In this document: positions 23,791 to 35,403 of the stretch, one piece after another | Numbering within the stretch: the stretch's first letter is position 1 | Layout: the number at the start of each line of letters is the position of its first letter | Source of the DNA: Zanthoxylum bungeanum | Taxonomy: Eukaryota; Streptophyta; Magnoliopsida; Sapindales; Rutaceae | Direction: 5' to 3' | Length of the DNA stretch: 64,000 nt | Assembly (NCBI GenBank): GCA_019454045.1 | Contig: SKCR01029067.1 | Location: 62,001-126,000 of the forward strand | Notes under the pieces: model-generated | The model's input: the letters and a program-made list of their open reading frames with translations, nothing else | Databases searched by the model: none | Told to the model about the DNA's origin: nothing | Made by a program: the position numbers and the translations under genes

Positions 23791-23793
23791 ATA

Positions 23794-24957
23794 CACTACA
23801 GCAAAATAGACCTTTAGCGTCGAAAATTTTTTCGACGCTAATAAACCCTTTAGTGTTGAATTTTTCGATGCTAAAGGTTAATTTTAAATTTTTTGAATTC
23901 CCCTTTATAAAATTTGAATTTATTACCTAATAAAATTAGATTTAAATTTTTGACATTTAGCGACGAATTTTCGACGCTAAAAGTCAAATATTTCGACGCT
24001 AAAGGGTAAATTTAAATTTTGAATTCCCGCTTTCTAAAATTTGAATTTATCCCCTAATAAAATTAGATTTAAAATTTTGACATTTAGCGACGAAATTTCG
24101 ACGCTAAAGATCAAAATTTTGGCGGAAATAATTCCCTTTATTTGAGGACATTTAGCGACGAAAGCCTATTTCGTCGCTAAAAGTTTTTTTTCCCTATAAA
24201 TTCATTTGCTCTTTAATTTCTCATATTCTCACTTTCTTTCACTCATACTCTTATTTCCTCTCTAAAATTCTTTTTTTCTTTAAGTGTGTTTGATTTTTTG
24301 TATTTTATATTAACATCTATTTTTGTATTTTGTATTTTGTATTTTTTTTGTAGGGCAATATGAAGATGAAGAAATGGTGAAAATGAAGATAGTGAAGAAA
24401 ATGATAGTGAAGATGAAAAATATATGAAAGTAAAGATGGAGAAAATATATAGAAAATTATATTTTATCAAATTTTTTTGTGATAAATTTTGTAATTTTAT
24501 TTTTATATCAAAAAAAATATCATTATTATAATTTTTTAATAAAAAATTCGTAATAATTTTTTATAACAAATTCAATTACTTTTGTAGTGAAATTAGTTTG
24601 AAATTAATTTGTAATAATAATTTTCTTATACCCTTTAGCGTCGAAATATTCGACGCTAAAGGTAATAAAATAATATATATTTTTTAATATTATATCACAT
24701 TTAGCGTCGAAATATTCGACGCTAAAGGCCAACCCTTTGACGTCGAAAATATTTGTCGCTAAATACATGCTTTAACGTCGAAAATTATAATTTATTGTCG
24801 AAATATTTTTGAAGCAAAATATTATACTTTAACGTCGAAATTTTTTATTTCGACGCTAACTGTATCTCTCGTCCACGTTTTAGCGTCGAAAATTTTTGGC
24901 GCAAATAACCTTTAGCGTCAATATTTTTTGACTCTAAAGACCTTGTTTTTTGTAGTG
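23794..24957 (+). mobile_element. Non-autonomous CACTA (En/Spm-type) DNA transposon
   Basis: The element begins CACTACAGCAAAATAGACC and ends in TTTTTTGTAGTG, the inverse of CACTACAAAAAA, the CACTA signature. It is flanked by a 3-bp direct repeat ATA (23791-23793 and 24958-24960), the expected target duplication. Both subterminal zones are full of TTTAGCGTCGAAA and its complement TTTCGACGCTAAA, often as palindromes, which in the superfamily are transposase-binding sites. The 1164-bp length and lack of a transposase frame mean it would need help in trans. The central part (24200-24480) is simple AT-rich sequence; the 75-codon frame there is chance. Confidence 0.9.
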
Positions 24958-25028
24958 ATAACTCAAACAACATAGATATATTATATAATTTTCTCCTAGG
25001 TTTTGCGTAATTTTCCATATATTTTCGC

Positions 25029-26421
25029 TGTAAGCCCTCACGAGACTATAACTCGTCCACTAGGGCCGCCCAGAGGACTAGTAAAATATTAAGTTTGGGG
25101 GTGTGATGAATGATTAATATATCTACATTTACCGCCGCTTTATCTAGTATTTTGTGGGTTATTTCGAGTCTTATGAACGTTTTGATATGTTTTGTAGATC
25201 CAAATGATAATACGAATAAGGCAAACTTATCGAGTGAAGAATCGGTAAAATCGGGCCACATTCTAGAACTCAAAAACTCAATGTGCGCGACGCGACACAT
25301 CCATTGGCATCGCGACATATCTCATTATTATTTTGAGGCAGAATGTGATTTTTGTTCTGCGTCGCAATGCAAGTCTCTGCACATCGCGACACCCAATCGA
25401 AGCAATCGGCATCACGACACTAGGTCGCGACCTCGACCCGTTTCCTGGGGTGTGAAGAACTCATATTTCGTAAGAAGGAAAGCTCACAACACTCTTTATA
25501 TAAGAATAAGTCCGTTTAAACCCTAAAATATCATACTTTTGAAGGCTCAATGAGACATTTGAGAGAAAACAAAGTACATCAAGCAAGCACAAACACATAG
25601 GCTCAGCTTCAGAAAGCGAAAGACTGCTGATCTCAACAAAAATTTTCCTTTCTCTTTTCTTCCATGATGTTTAGTTTATATTTGATAATTTGAACAGAGT
25701 TCTCTAATATGTATTTTTAACTAAACTCTTAATCTGGGGTTGTGATGAAACCCCATATTCTAATTTTATATATTTTATTTTTCTTATATCATGTGTGTTT
25801 TATTGGCTTATTTATTGACCTTCATGTTTAATGCTTATTGTTACTTGATCAACAATAAGATTGATGTGAGAAACCTATTTGAACTTGAAAAATGAATTTT
25901 AGGTTTGGTCTTAGATTCAATAACACACGATCTCATCTAGGGGATGTCCTTGCAGGATATAAATATACTTGTAGGGCGTGTGTAACCACATTCAGAACTT
26001 GATCTTAATGAATTTGGTTTAAGTTAATTAACATAGAGATATAGTTAATTGAATTATTCTGAATATTTACACATGACCATCGTCAGAGGCCTGTGGATAT
26101 TTTTCGTGCCAAGTTAATAAGTTAATTTATTATACAAATATAGGAAAATCAATCCATCTTTCGAATAATACTGTGTGAATTCACAACCCTGAATGTTTAT
26201 GTCTCATTGGTTGCAACTTGACGTTTTCAATTTTCTTTTTCTTTCTTTAAGTGTTAGTTTAATTTATTACCAAGAACTAAAATAAAATTATATTTAGATA
26301 ATCTAGGTGAGTAGTCTTAATAATTAGTAAAGAGTATAATAAGTCTGTGTAAGTATGATATCCGACTTATTGTCACTATATTCTTGAGTAATACGTACGC
26401 TTGCGTGCGATAGTAAAATCA
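25029..26421 (+). repeat. Probable solo LTR of Athila/Ogre-type gypsy element
   Basis: The stretch starts TGTAAGCCCTCACG and ends TAGTAAAATCA. Its head contains GTGTGATGAATGATTAATA followed by a TTTGTAG segment, the middle has a TATA-like TTTATATAAG at 25496, and the end has ACGTACGCTTGCGTGCGATAG; these resemble LTRs of the Athila/Ogre group. A related head lies inverted at 30175-30330. No PBS, coding sequence or second LTR is attached. A 5-bp duplication could not be confirmed, so both ends are approximate. The 138-codon frame at 25110-25526 covers the CGCGAC-rich middle and is not a known protein. Confidence 0.5.
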
Positions 26422-26975
26422 CGATCAAGATGCTTACATGAATTATATACGTACTTGACATGAGGATCTTGTACAAAGTTATAGAAGCCTTGGTTACTAT
26501 TGACGGCAGCCGTGAATTCTAATCAACGGTAGTTCGTCGCTGCCCGGATGAATATAAGCCATTGATTCATCTCGCAGCATCTTCCAGGTACTCATTACGA
26601 TCAAAATAATCACGACGCCGATAGCAAAACCAATGAAAGGAATTTCGTCAATTTATATTTTTGTATTACTTAATTAGTTAAATTAGAACTTCGTTTAGTG
26701 GCGGAGTGTTACTTTGTTTTTCTTCGCGCTTAGAACCCTTTCTTGACCGTTGAGCACCCTTTGGGTTCTTGTGTGTTAAACATTTCATCTTATGGATCAA
26801 GATTGGATCTTTATTAACAGTGAAAGCACCTTAGGTAAGAAAGATGATAAAGATGGATTCTTAAGAGGTTTTTGCACTAAAAGATTCAATCTTGTGGATC
26901 AAGATTTGGAGCATATCTATTGGTTCTTGACAAAATATTAAAGAAGAAAAAGTAGAAAAGATGTGAATTTGGATA
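26422..26975. other. Unassigned sequence between LTR and CACTA end
   Basis: I recognise no family here. An open frame of 49 codons on the plus strand (26792-26941) begins MDQDWIFINSEST and holds two copies of the GTGGATCAAGATT-like phrase 100 bp apart, which suggests an internal repeat rather than a gene. Confidence 0.3.
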
Positions 26976-27110
26976 CACTACAACAAAATAGACCTTTAGC
27001 GTCAATTTTTTTTTTACGCCAATAAACCTTTTAGCGTCGAATCCTAGTTTCGACGCTAAAGGGTCAACTTTTTAGCGTCAAACTTAAATTTCGACACTAA
27101 AGGTTCTAAC
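26976..27110 (+). mobile_element. CACTA 5' end fragment
   Basis: CACTACAACAAAATAGACC and the following TTTAGCGTC repeats are close to the start of the element at 23794, again preceded by ATA. After about 135 bp the similarity stops within the LTR of a copia element, and no matching right end is present, so this is a truncated relative. Confidence 0.75.
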
Positions 27111-27226
27111 CTTAAATTTTGATTGAATCATACCATAGTCGCTCCAACTTTGTCATGTCTTAGATTATAGTAGTTGAATAATTCTACATATGATAATAAC
27201 CTTAGGACAAAATAAAAATTTTCAAT

Positions 27227-27239
27227 TGGTATCAGAGCC
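27227..27239 (+). other. Copia primer-binding site
   Basis: TGGTATCAGAGCC follows the LTR remnant end (TTTTCA) by two bases and is the standard plant copia PBS, complementary to initiator methionine tRNA. Confidence 0.9.
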
Positions 27240-27266
27240 TAACCTCGATCATTGACCCGTTAAACT

Positions 27267-28587
27267 ATGGATAAAAGATTACCCTTAAATTATCCCTCGT
27301 TCTTTGATGAGACTGAGTACCTGTATTGGAAGGTTTACATGAGAGCGTTCCTTAAGTCCTAAGAGGAGAGGGTGTGGATGTGAGTAGAGTACAAGTGGAA
27401 ACCTCTTGTGGTTATGGTTGATGGGGTCTCTTCCCCTAAAGATAAACTGACTTGGATTAAGGAAGAGTTTAATGCTAGCAATAGGAGCAACAAAGCCATT
27501 AAGGCCATTCATGTTGTTGTTTGCTCCGTTGATTTTAAGAGAATATCTATGTGTGAGATAGTTAATGATGCATGAGACATCATTCAGACTGTACATGAGG
27601 AAACATTGTCCGTTAGAAATAATAGACTACAAGAGCTTGCTATAAGGTTTGAATCAACTAGGATGAAAGAAGATGAAACTTTTGACCGATTTTATGCTGA
27701 GATTAAATAATATTGTTAATTCCAGCTTTAAGCTAGGTGAGACTATTCCTACAAATAGGATAGTTAGAAAAATCCTTAGATCCATGCCTGAATGGATTGT
27801 ACCTAAGATTACTGTCATTGAGGAAATCAAAGACTTAGATAACCTAAAATTAGAGAATCTCGTAGGAACCCTTCAGGTGTATGAGAGTAAACTTCCTGGT
27901 TATAGAAAGCCCAATAACATAGCTATGAAAACCCGAAGGAAGTTATTCATGATTTATGTGGTGATTATGAGGGTGACACGCTCATAGATGCTGATATGGT
28001 CATATTCGTGAAACAAATTCAAGAAATTTCTTAAGTTGAAGAAGAGTGGTCGTGTGATAGGAGTACGGATTAGAAACCTAAAGAGTAGTCATCGTAAGAG
28101 AGAGTCTATATAAGACAAAGATAGCAAACCTCACGTTATCCAATGCCATGAATGTGAAGGATTTGGGCATATAAGATCTGAATATCCGATAACTAAAGTC
28201 TTAGGGCAAGAAAGTTATGGCATTCTCTCTTAGTGATTCAGAAAGTGACTATACTTATGATGAGTCTCCTAAAGATAAGAGTCTATATTTATGGCTTTTA
28301 CTGCTAGTGTGACTGATAAGAGAGAGGATAACATTAGCGATGTAGATGTTGGTTCAAAATTCTCTCATAATGATTATGTAGATGAGGATGATCTTCATGT
28401 AGTGTATACTGAATTGTTTAATGAGAGCTTAGCTATCAAAAAGATAAATGTTGAGGTCAATAAGAGGCTGAGAGAAATGGAACTAGAAAAGGATGAAGTT
28501 CAAGCCAAGATTGACATGAGCCTTACTGTTATTGATGACCTCGAGGAGAGGAATATGGAGTTAGTAGATAGAGTCAAGCGTCTTGTG
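27267..28587 (+). pseudogene. SIRE-like copia gag
   Basis: A start at 27267 (MDKRLPLNYPSFFDETEYLYW) opens a UBN2-type gag. A stop follows at 27360 and a frameshift near 27700, after DRFYAEIK; the next frame (27673-27987) gives NSSFKLGETIPTNRIVRKIL and EEIKDLDNLKLENLVGTL, the conserved UBN2 end. A knuckle CHECEGFGHIRSEY at about 28140 has lost its last Cys. The frame at 28291-28605 is acidic and coiled-coil-like (REMELEKDEVQAKIDMSL), as in SIRE-type gag C-termini, and breaks off at the LTR. Confidence 0.78.
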
Positions 28588-29655
28588 TGTTGGCAACATT
28601 TGTAACAAAATAAGTTCAATTGAGTTGTAATGAGTCTTGAAGATCTTGGAGCAATTGGACAAGTATTTGGACAACATCAGATGGAGATATCAGAATGATA
28701 TTCACTCTTTTAGCCAGTTCAGAATATTTAGAGCTCTGATTGACATGAGGCCAGTGTCATTGGAAAGTAGACCCGAAGACAATCGCGTACATATAAAGAA
28801 CACATGACTTGGCCAAGGGACGAGAAAGTTACAAGTATTTTAAGTTGCACCTTAAACCAATCCATAACGTACGTTTGTGTTGCGTTCGTCAGAGCATTCT
28901 AACGTCCGGAGTCGGAAAATTTATGTTTGAGGGGCGTTTGAATGCCCATGCGTAAATGGGTTATTTGGGACGCGTTTTAAGCCAAGTTTCAAAAGGAAAA
29001 CCATACTTATTTAAACAAACACTTAGCCACTTTACCCATGTGAAGAAACATAATTTAGAGAGTCTCCATACACTTTGTTTATTCCTTCTTGATTTTTACC
29101 TTGAAGACTTTCTTGATTACCTTGTCTTCTTTGTCTTGGTGATATTGATTCTTGATTGACAATCAACACAAAAACACAACGCTAACCCAATTTCCCAAGC
29201 CTTGAGAGTTATAAAATAAGAAGATTGGTAGTCAGAGTTCTGGAGTTGCGAGTTTGCAGGGTTGATCAGAATTCACGCAAAGACTTCAGAGGTTCTGAAG
29301 AAGGCCGCTTGGTACGGGCTCGCAGAGTTCTTCGAGTTATTACAGTCTATAGGTATTCGATTTGGTGAAGTTGTCACCATAGATCCTATATCATCGATGT
29401 ATGTTTTCTCTATTATAATGGATTGATGTGGTAGCCAATATCGAGAGTGGTTTTTACTTGTACGTGTTTTCCACTCCGTCAATAAAATTCTTGTGTTGAT
29501 TTTGTTTAATGCTTTGATTATTATTGCTTTAATATCTTGCAATGCTTTATAAATGCTTAGATTAAGGGTTGTTGATTGAATTGTACTATAGTTGTTCTAA
29601 CTTTGACATGTCTTAGATTATAGTAGTTGAATAATTTCGTAAAATCAAATTTTCA
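28588..29655 (+). repeat. 3' LTR of the SIRE-like copia element
   Basis: This 1068-bp LTR starts TGTTGGCAACATTTG and ends AAATTTTCA. Its end matches the 5' remnant before the PBS at 27227, which fixes the right border; the left border rests on the TGTTGG start and the abrupt end of gag. Confidence 0.65.
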
Positions 29656-30335
29656 AAACGGTTATATGAGCTTTGAAGATTAAAACGCACAAACCGAACT
29701 ACTGACCGATATGGTGACCGGTATGCCGGTAAGCTAACTGGTATGGGGACCGGTATGACCCATCCCTGTTCCAGTAGCTGTGCAAACTCCAGATTAACCA
29801 GTATGAGAGAATAGTATGGAGTAGCTCGGTTCCAGAGAGCATGCAAATTTGCCCAAGGTAGAGCAGGGTCACCGGTATGTCGGTATCAGGGACCGGTATG
29901 CCGGTTCCAGTGTAGAAATGCAAGATTTGAAGATTTAAAACTATTTTGCAAATAACCCTAATGCATTTATATGAATGAGCAAGACCTATGAGTTTAGAAT
30001 ACTTGAATTATAGACTACTTACAATAAGAGCCATAAGCTATAAGACTACACTAGATATCTTCATTAAGCTCTTAAGTCTTCACATCAATTTGCTTCGAAA
30101 TCTTTTTGTAATACTCGCGAATGCGCGTCGAAGTCTCTTGCATTGCATCATCAAAATTCTTCATTGAGTTCAATGGCGCTAACAAAACTATCATCTGGAC
30201 CTACAAAACATACCCAAAACACATCAAAATATTCATAAGGCTCAAAATATCCTACAAAATGCAGGATAGAGAGGCGGTAAATATAGATACATTAACCGCT
30301 CATCACATCTCTTCAATGATAATAAACAAAACTCT
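29656..30335 (-). repeat. LTR-like fragment related to 25029, with ACCGGTATG cluster
   Basis: Read on the minus strand, 30330-30175 (GTGATGAGCGGTTAATGTAT, then TTTACCGCC and TTTTGTAGG) matches the head of the LTR at 25100-25200. Further along, 29697-29910 holds a cluster of ACCGGTATG/CCGGTATGCCGGT motifs with many near-copies on both strands, where the other copy has CGCGAC motifs instead. It is cut by the copia LTR at 29655. No protein is recognised. Confidence 0.5.
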
Positions 30336-31300
30336 TGTGTAGATACGATAGCATTTGCTATCAGAAATTATTAAAAAAAGAAAAAGAAAAAGAAAGAAAG
30401 AAAGACAATCAACTCAGATGCGCTAAGCCTATCAAAATAAGCCGAACAAACAACTATAAGAAACTAAAAGAATTTCAAGACTATTGTATTCTTGATAGAA
30501 TGAAAAATAGCATATGTAGAGATGGTTTTGTGCTGAAAGACATTCATTTTCTGGCTTTCCAAAGTGCATGCATATACAATATCACAACAACAAAATTTAT
30601 CCACGCGCTGGCAGGAAAGAGAAGATTTTCCTTTTGTTTTCCTAAAAAACAATGAAACCAGCCTATCCTAGATTGGGTCCTCCAATGCAAGCGACAGTGA
30701 ATCATGGCATTCAACCACTCTTACTGTGCTTCAACACATTGAATAAAAAGATGCTCTCTTGACTTGATTCAGTAAAAGCATAACAAACACCAAATTTACC
30801 ATCACCTACAGAGTACAGCCCCCATTTAAATAATTTCTCCTTTAAAATTGTGCTTGGGAATGGTTGAATGCCATGATTCACTGTGGCTTGCATTGTGCTT
30901 GGGAATTGCTTTGGCATGCCATAACAATTTATATCAAGGAGAAATTAGGCAAACTTTTTCAATTTAGTATCATCCTTGGTTAAATGGTCATTCTCTATTC
31001 TAGTTGATCTTTCTGGGGAGGACATAATCCTAGATTCTGATATTGGTCCAGTGGTGAAAGTTTGGGAGATGTGCAGGAATTTAATGTGTATTTCTTTGGT
31101 ACAATAGAAGTATGAGTGATGCGTGATACCATCAATTAGTAAACTTATGACATACATAATTGTATTAAATATAACTATTATTTATTTGGTATTGTTGCAT
31201 AAGTGACTTGATAATACCCTTGTATTCTAAAATTTGACCTCTTCAATTGTACATTAGTGTTTAATTTTTGATAAACGTGAGAAAGAAGATATGAAAATTC
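30336..31300. other. Mostly unassigned; possible LINE zinc-binding remnant on the minus strand
   Basis: A minus-strand frame at 30917-30711 contains LKEKLFKWGLYSVGDGKFGVC and a later SSQESIFLF, which loosely resembles the zf-RVT segment at the end of plant LINE polymerases (ERLF.RGL...C..C...E...HLF). The Cys/His pattern is incomplete. A direct repeat TTGTGCTTGGGAAT occurs at about 30846 and 30893. The rest shows AAAG-rich simple sequence (30373-30405) and nothing I can name. Confidence 0.3.
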
Positions 31301-31360
31301 TTTCACACTTTGGATAATTTTGAAGCCGAAATGTAAGCAGCACCAATATATATACTTCCT

Positions 31361-31806
31361 TTGGAGGTAATGGCAGGCTGCTTAGTGGGTAAACTACTCC
31401 TGACGAGAGGAGTTAACAGGGAAGGGCTTAGAACTGCAATGCAACAAATTTGGAGGACTGTGAGGGAAGTCAAGATTGAAGGCCTGGGAGAGCACGTGTT
31501 TATGTTTAAATTTGCTTCAGAAAATGGACAAAAAGAGGGTGTTGACTGGGGGGCCATCACATTTTGATAGAGCTATTATGGTCTACTCTAGGAAGTCATA
31601 TTGGAAAAGTAGAAGAGTTTTGGACCGATGCATCTGGTGAGTGCTACGGGAAAGTTATTCGTCTTCAAATTTCAATTAATATTACAAAGCCTTTGAGGAA
31701 GGTGTTAGTCTTAGTTCAGGAAGAGGCAGAGGAGGACTCCATACCAATCCTTTATGAAAGATTACCTGATTTTTGCTTTTGTTGCGGCTGTTTGGGGCAT
31801 CAATTC
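31361..31806 (+). pseudogene. DUF4283 / CCHC-type zinc-knuckle protein fragment (LINE-associated)
   Basis: The first frame (31361-31567) reads CLVGKLLLTRGVNREGL and later EHVFMFKFASENGQ, matching the DUF4283 pattern of plant LINE ORF1-like proteins. A frameshift or stop near 31565 follows, then 31564-31806 gives SGECYGKVIRLQISINITKP and LYERLPDFCFCCGCLGHQF, the family's C-terminal zf-CCHC_4 knuckle. The copia-1 LTR interrupts it just before the last Cys/His residues. In the family this protein binds element RNA. Only this fragment is present; the continuation was not found on the other side. Confidence 0.75.
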
Positions 31807-33056
31807 TGTTGAGATCACAGTTTGTGGATCTATGCAAGGATCAAGAATCTTGGTTGGTTATTCACACAAGAAACAAATGAAACACAACACTGCACAATGA
31901 ACACCAGTAATGGAACCAGAATCAACAAGTAACAAGCTTACTAATTTGAAGGGAAAAAAAACTCAGTAATTGATCTGTATTAGACACTCAGTTTTGTTTA
32001 CTTTTTCTCATATGAAGTGAAGCTTTACATCAATGTGCTTAGTTCTTTCATGATACACCTGATTTTTGATCAACATAATTGCACTTTGATTATCACAAAA
32101 AAATGTCACTACCTTCTGATTAAGCCACAATTCATTCAAAATTCCCTTAAGTCACATTGACTCCTTGACAGCTTCTCTTGCAGCAAGAAATTCAGCCTAT
32201 GTCGATGACAAGGCAGCAGCCAAGGTCATTCATTTCAAAATCTTTATTGAATAGCCCTTAAGCACCTACACCTCACTCTTATGGGTACTGGCAATGAGCA
32301 TATCATCCACATATAACACAAGATACACTGTCTTTCCTTCATTTACCCCTTTAAAGTATACACAGCTGTCATATTTGCTCATAGTGTAGTCATTTGATAC
32401 CATAAACTCATCAAATCTTTTATACCATTGTCTTGGGGACTGTTTTAGGCCATATATGGACTTTTGAAGTAGACACGCGTGGTCTTCTTTCCCTTGCACT
32501 TCGAAGCCTTCTAGTTGAGCCATCAAAATTTGTTCTTCAAGCTTTCCATGTAAGAAAACAGTCTTAATATCCATCTGTTCTAGTTCCACATCAAGAAGAG
32601 TTATCATTGCAAGGAGTATTCTTATGGAACTATGTTTAACCACATATGAGAATATGTCATTGAAATCTACTCATTCTCTTTGTGAAAAACCCCTTTCAAC
32701 TAGGCTTGCCTTAAACCTTGATGGTTCAACCCCATAAATGCCTTCTTTCCTTTTGAAAATCTACTTACAACTGATCAGATTTCTCTCTTTTGGTTTCTAA
32801 ACCAGGGTCCAAGTCTGGTTTTTTGTTAATGAATCCATCTCATCTCTTATAGTAGTAATCCACTCTTGATTGTGATCACTATTTATTGCTTTTGAGTAGT
32901 TGATAGGCTCTTCAATCCCAAAATCTTCAGCACTCATTAGTGCATATGAAATCAGATCAGCATAGGCATACCGTCTTGGTGGCTTTATTTGCCTCATTGT
33001 CTTGTTCCTTGCTAAGTTGTAATCTTGCAAGTGTGATCACCTTCTGTATGACCTAT
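31807..33056 (-). pseudogene. Copia-1: short 3' LTR, RNase H remnant and reverse transcriptase
   Basis: On the minus strand, 33030-32797 is the start of copia reverse transcriptase (INSDHNQEWITTIRDEMDSL) and 32643-32266 continues it with ELEQMDIKTVFLHGKLEEQI, KSIYGLKQSPRQWYKRFDEF and the catalytic YVDDM. Right after this the frame breaks and RNase H resumes with ALSST.AEFLAAREA and FFCDNQSAIMLIKN, so roughly 150 residues between YVDD and the RNase H end have been deleted. The element ends with a short LTR-like piece finishing CTGTGATCTCAACA (31807 on the plus strand), inserted in the DUF4283 fragment. The 3' LTR start is unclear, near 31930. Confidence 0.8.
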
Positions 33057-33412
33057 TGTTGGGGTTTTGGGCAAAGGACGCAGCGAAAGTGCTATTCGAG
33101 CGAAATCGTAATTTAAAACTTTTTAAATTATCGAATAAATTATTCAATAACCAATATGAATAATTCATTCATATTTCACCTAAATATATTTATTCGATAT
33201 CAAATAACGATATAAATAATTAAGAAACATCGCGAAACTTTTACGAAAAATGTTTTACCGCAAAATGGCATAAAACGCATTTTTGACCAACCGACTACCC
33301 AATGCACATGAAGGCTGCCCAGGTTAGCCCCAATAGTGCTAGGGCAGTTAATGGACTGCTCGAACAATGACCAATTCACTGTTTGGGCAGCCGTCACCCG
33401 GTTGGCTCAAAA
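33057..33412 (-). repeat. Family A copy 3, 3' LTR, distal part
   Basis: This is the complement of the LTR end, with the same CCCGGTTGGCTCAAAA stretch as other copies; at 33413 it is interrupted by copia-2 and resumes at 41647. Confidence 0.88.
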
Positions 33413-35391
33413 TATTGGTTTCTATGATTAGTCCCAAGATCATAATGAACAATGAAACATGAATAAATAACGAAGAAATATGGCGGAATCATACTTACAA
33501 CGATCGGTTTAGGATGTGATGAACAACAAAATTTCCTCCTCCAACAGCTCCTAGAATTCGGCCAAGGCAAAGGTGGAAGCTCCAAGCTTGTTTTGTCTTC
33601 CAAGCTCTTGAATAAGTTTCCCTATCACCTCTTGATGATCCTTGAAGAGTGCTAGCCCTTAGTGAATTTTTGCAACAAAGATTCACACCTTTTCTTCACA
33701 AATTTTGCTTAGAAAATGAAAATGGGAGAGAGCAAAACTGTCACACAGTTTCGTTCATTGAAGGAGAGATAAGAAGTTGTGTATTTGATTTTCAAAATCA
33801 AATATATTTGTTTCAAAAACAAATATATTTGTTTCAAAAACAAATATATTTGTTTCAAAAACAATTATAATTGATATACCAAACCTTGGTTGGAAAAAGT
33901 CAATCAACATACTTTAACTTGGAGTGTTTTACACACTTTAACCAACTCACCTAAACCCATCAAGCTAAAGTTAATTAGTTGACTAGTGATGTGATGGTTG
34001 ATGTGACATGTGGGCCCCACTCGATTCCGAATGCGAGTGGGCCCGCAAACACTCCGGGCTCGGGTTCGCTAATTCCGAATTAACGAACTTCCGTCGCGAC
34101 GTAATTAAATCGAATTTAATTAAATAATTATGCCTAGAAAAATTACTATTCACATCGCTAACGAATTAATTCTAAATTAACTCGTTTGTCCGAATAAAAT
34201 ATAATTTTAATTCCGCGTCGAATCTAATTCCGAAGAATATATCGAATATATATATTTAATGATTAATTCCAAATTAATATTTTTCTCTCTTCAAATAGTA
34301 CTTTATTCAAGACAAAGTCTCTCCGCAATTAATCCCAGATTAATTAAGCTCGAATCATACGTCATTGGTGAATCTTCGGGAAGCGACCCAAGAGATCCCT
34401 GGATATGTTGGCAGTAAATACGGTCGTTGGACTATCCGAACACGTACGCACCTCGTACAACGTTTTTACCAATTTACGAGACAAGGTTGGCTTCTAGCAA
34501 AGCGTCATGCCTACCCAATTCTCCAGAAATATTCTTACTGGAATATATGATCTTTATCAGGCGTAGTATACCATAGTATTGTGTATAGCGATCCAGTATC
34601 GGATGTCAAGTGCGAGGCCTGGGGCTGGAATAGTGTCTGCCCCGTACGAAGCACATATCGGATATCAAGCAACTAGTCTCTTTGAATCGGATAATCATGA
34701 CCTTGTCATATTATCCCGATGGTTGCAACACTATAGAGAACCAGTTCTGAATCCCTGCGTGATCATCATCTCCATATGTCTGAAGTGATACTTTCGTCTT
34801 GACATCATATCCAATACACTACGATTCTCAATAAACCCAGAAGAGGCGTACATAGAACCTTTTAAAGCCCTGGACGACCAAAACCAAAGTTTACCGATTG
34901 TCGCAAGTATTAGCGATGCAAGTCTCAGGTTAAGACCAAATACACCTACCCTGAAGCGGACTCCCATAGACACATATACATACTACCAATGGGATTCCGC
35001 GGGGTCTATCCAGAGCGAAGCTGTTTTCTGTACCATCGGTAAAACACAACCTCATATCGCACTTGCATAAGTATCCTATATTTAAATATATGAGAACTAT
35101 GTTGTTGTGCCCTCACAACGCGCACAAGTGCAATACTAGTCTATTCCGCATTATCGATGTTCAATCTCGATAATACTACGACTAGGGATATTTAATGATT
35201 AAACCTTTATGGATTGATACTGTCTCATATCATCTCAATCCGGAACTAATCATATGGACTTTTACCATTATATATGAAAGTAAATAAATTACAAAACGGT
35301 AAAAGGCAATTTCATTACTACATAGTTAATTTTGTACAAAAACACAATGTCTTTTACAAACAGTGACGCTATGGGTCATAACTGTCCAACA
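33413..35391 (-). repeat. 3' LTR of copia-2
   Basis: On the minus strand it starts TGTTGGACAGTTATGACCC at 35391 and ends CATAGAAACCAATA at 33413, where the terminal CA has become TA. The last 97 bp match 41550-41646. It is 1979 bp long. It contains three perfect tandem copies of a 21-bp unit around AAATATATTTGTTTC at about 33797-33862. Confidence 0.88.
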
Positions 35392-35392
35392 A

Positions 35393-35403
35393 TCTCCCAC
35401 TTG
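35393..35403 (-). other. Copia-2 polypurine tract
   Basis: The complement of TCTCCCACTTGG gives CCAAGTGGGAGA next to the LTR start, almost the same as in family A. Confidence 0.8.

Larger units (their letters stand above)
27111..29655 (+). mobile_element. Copia element (SIRE-like gag) that lost its pol
   Basis: A 5' LTR remnant (about 27111-27224) is followed by a PBS, a gag pseudogene and a full 3' LTR (28588-29655). The last 100 bp of both LTRs match (both carry TGTCATGTCTTAGATT or TGACATGTCTTAGATT and TATAGTAGTTGAATAAT). No protease, integrase or reverse transcriptase lies between gag and the 3' LTR. The LTR begins TGTTGGCAACATTTG; gag runs directly into it. The CACTA fragment borders the truncated 5' LTR. 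Confidence 0.75.

Noticed and set aside
25110..25526. 138-codon frame with a plausible start
   Set aside because: It overlaps LTR-like sequence and a CGCGAC-word cluster, ends at a TATA-like zone, and shows no domain.
30335..30655. 106-codon frame rich in Lys and Glu
   Set aside because: Its first third is translated AAAG simple sequence; the rest has no recognisable domain.
33797..33862. Evenly spaced AAATATATTTG repeats considered as a CRISPR-like array
   Set aside because: The units are directly adjacent 21-bp copies without spacers, inside an LTR of a plant element.
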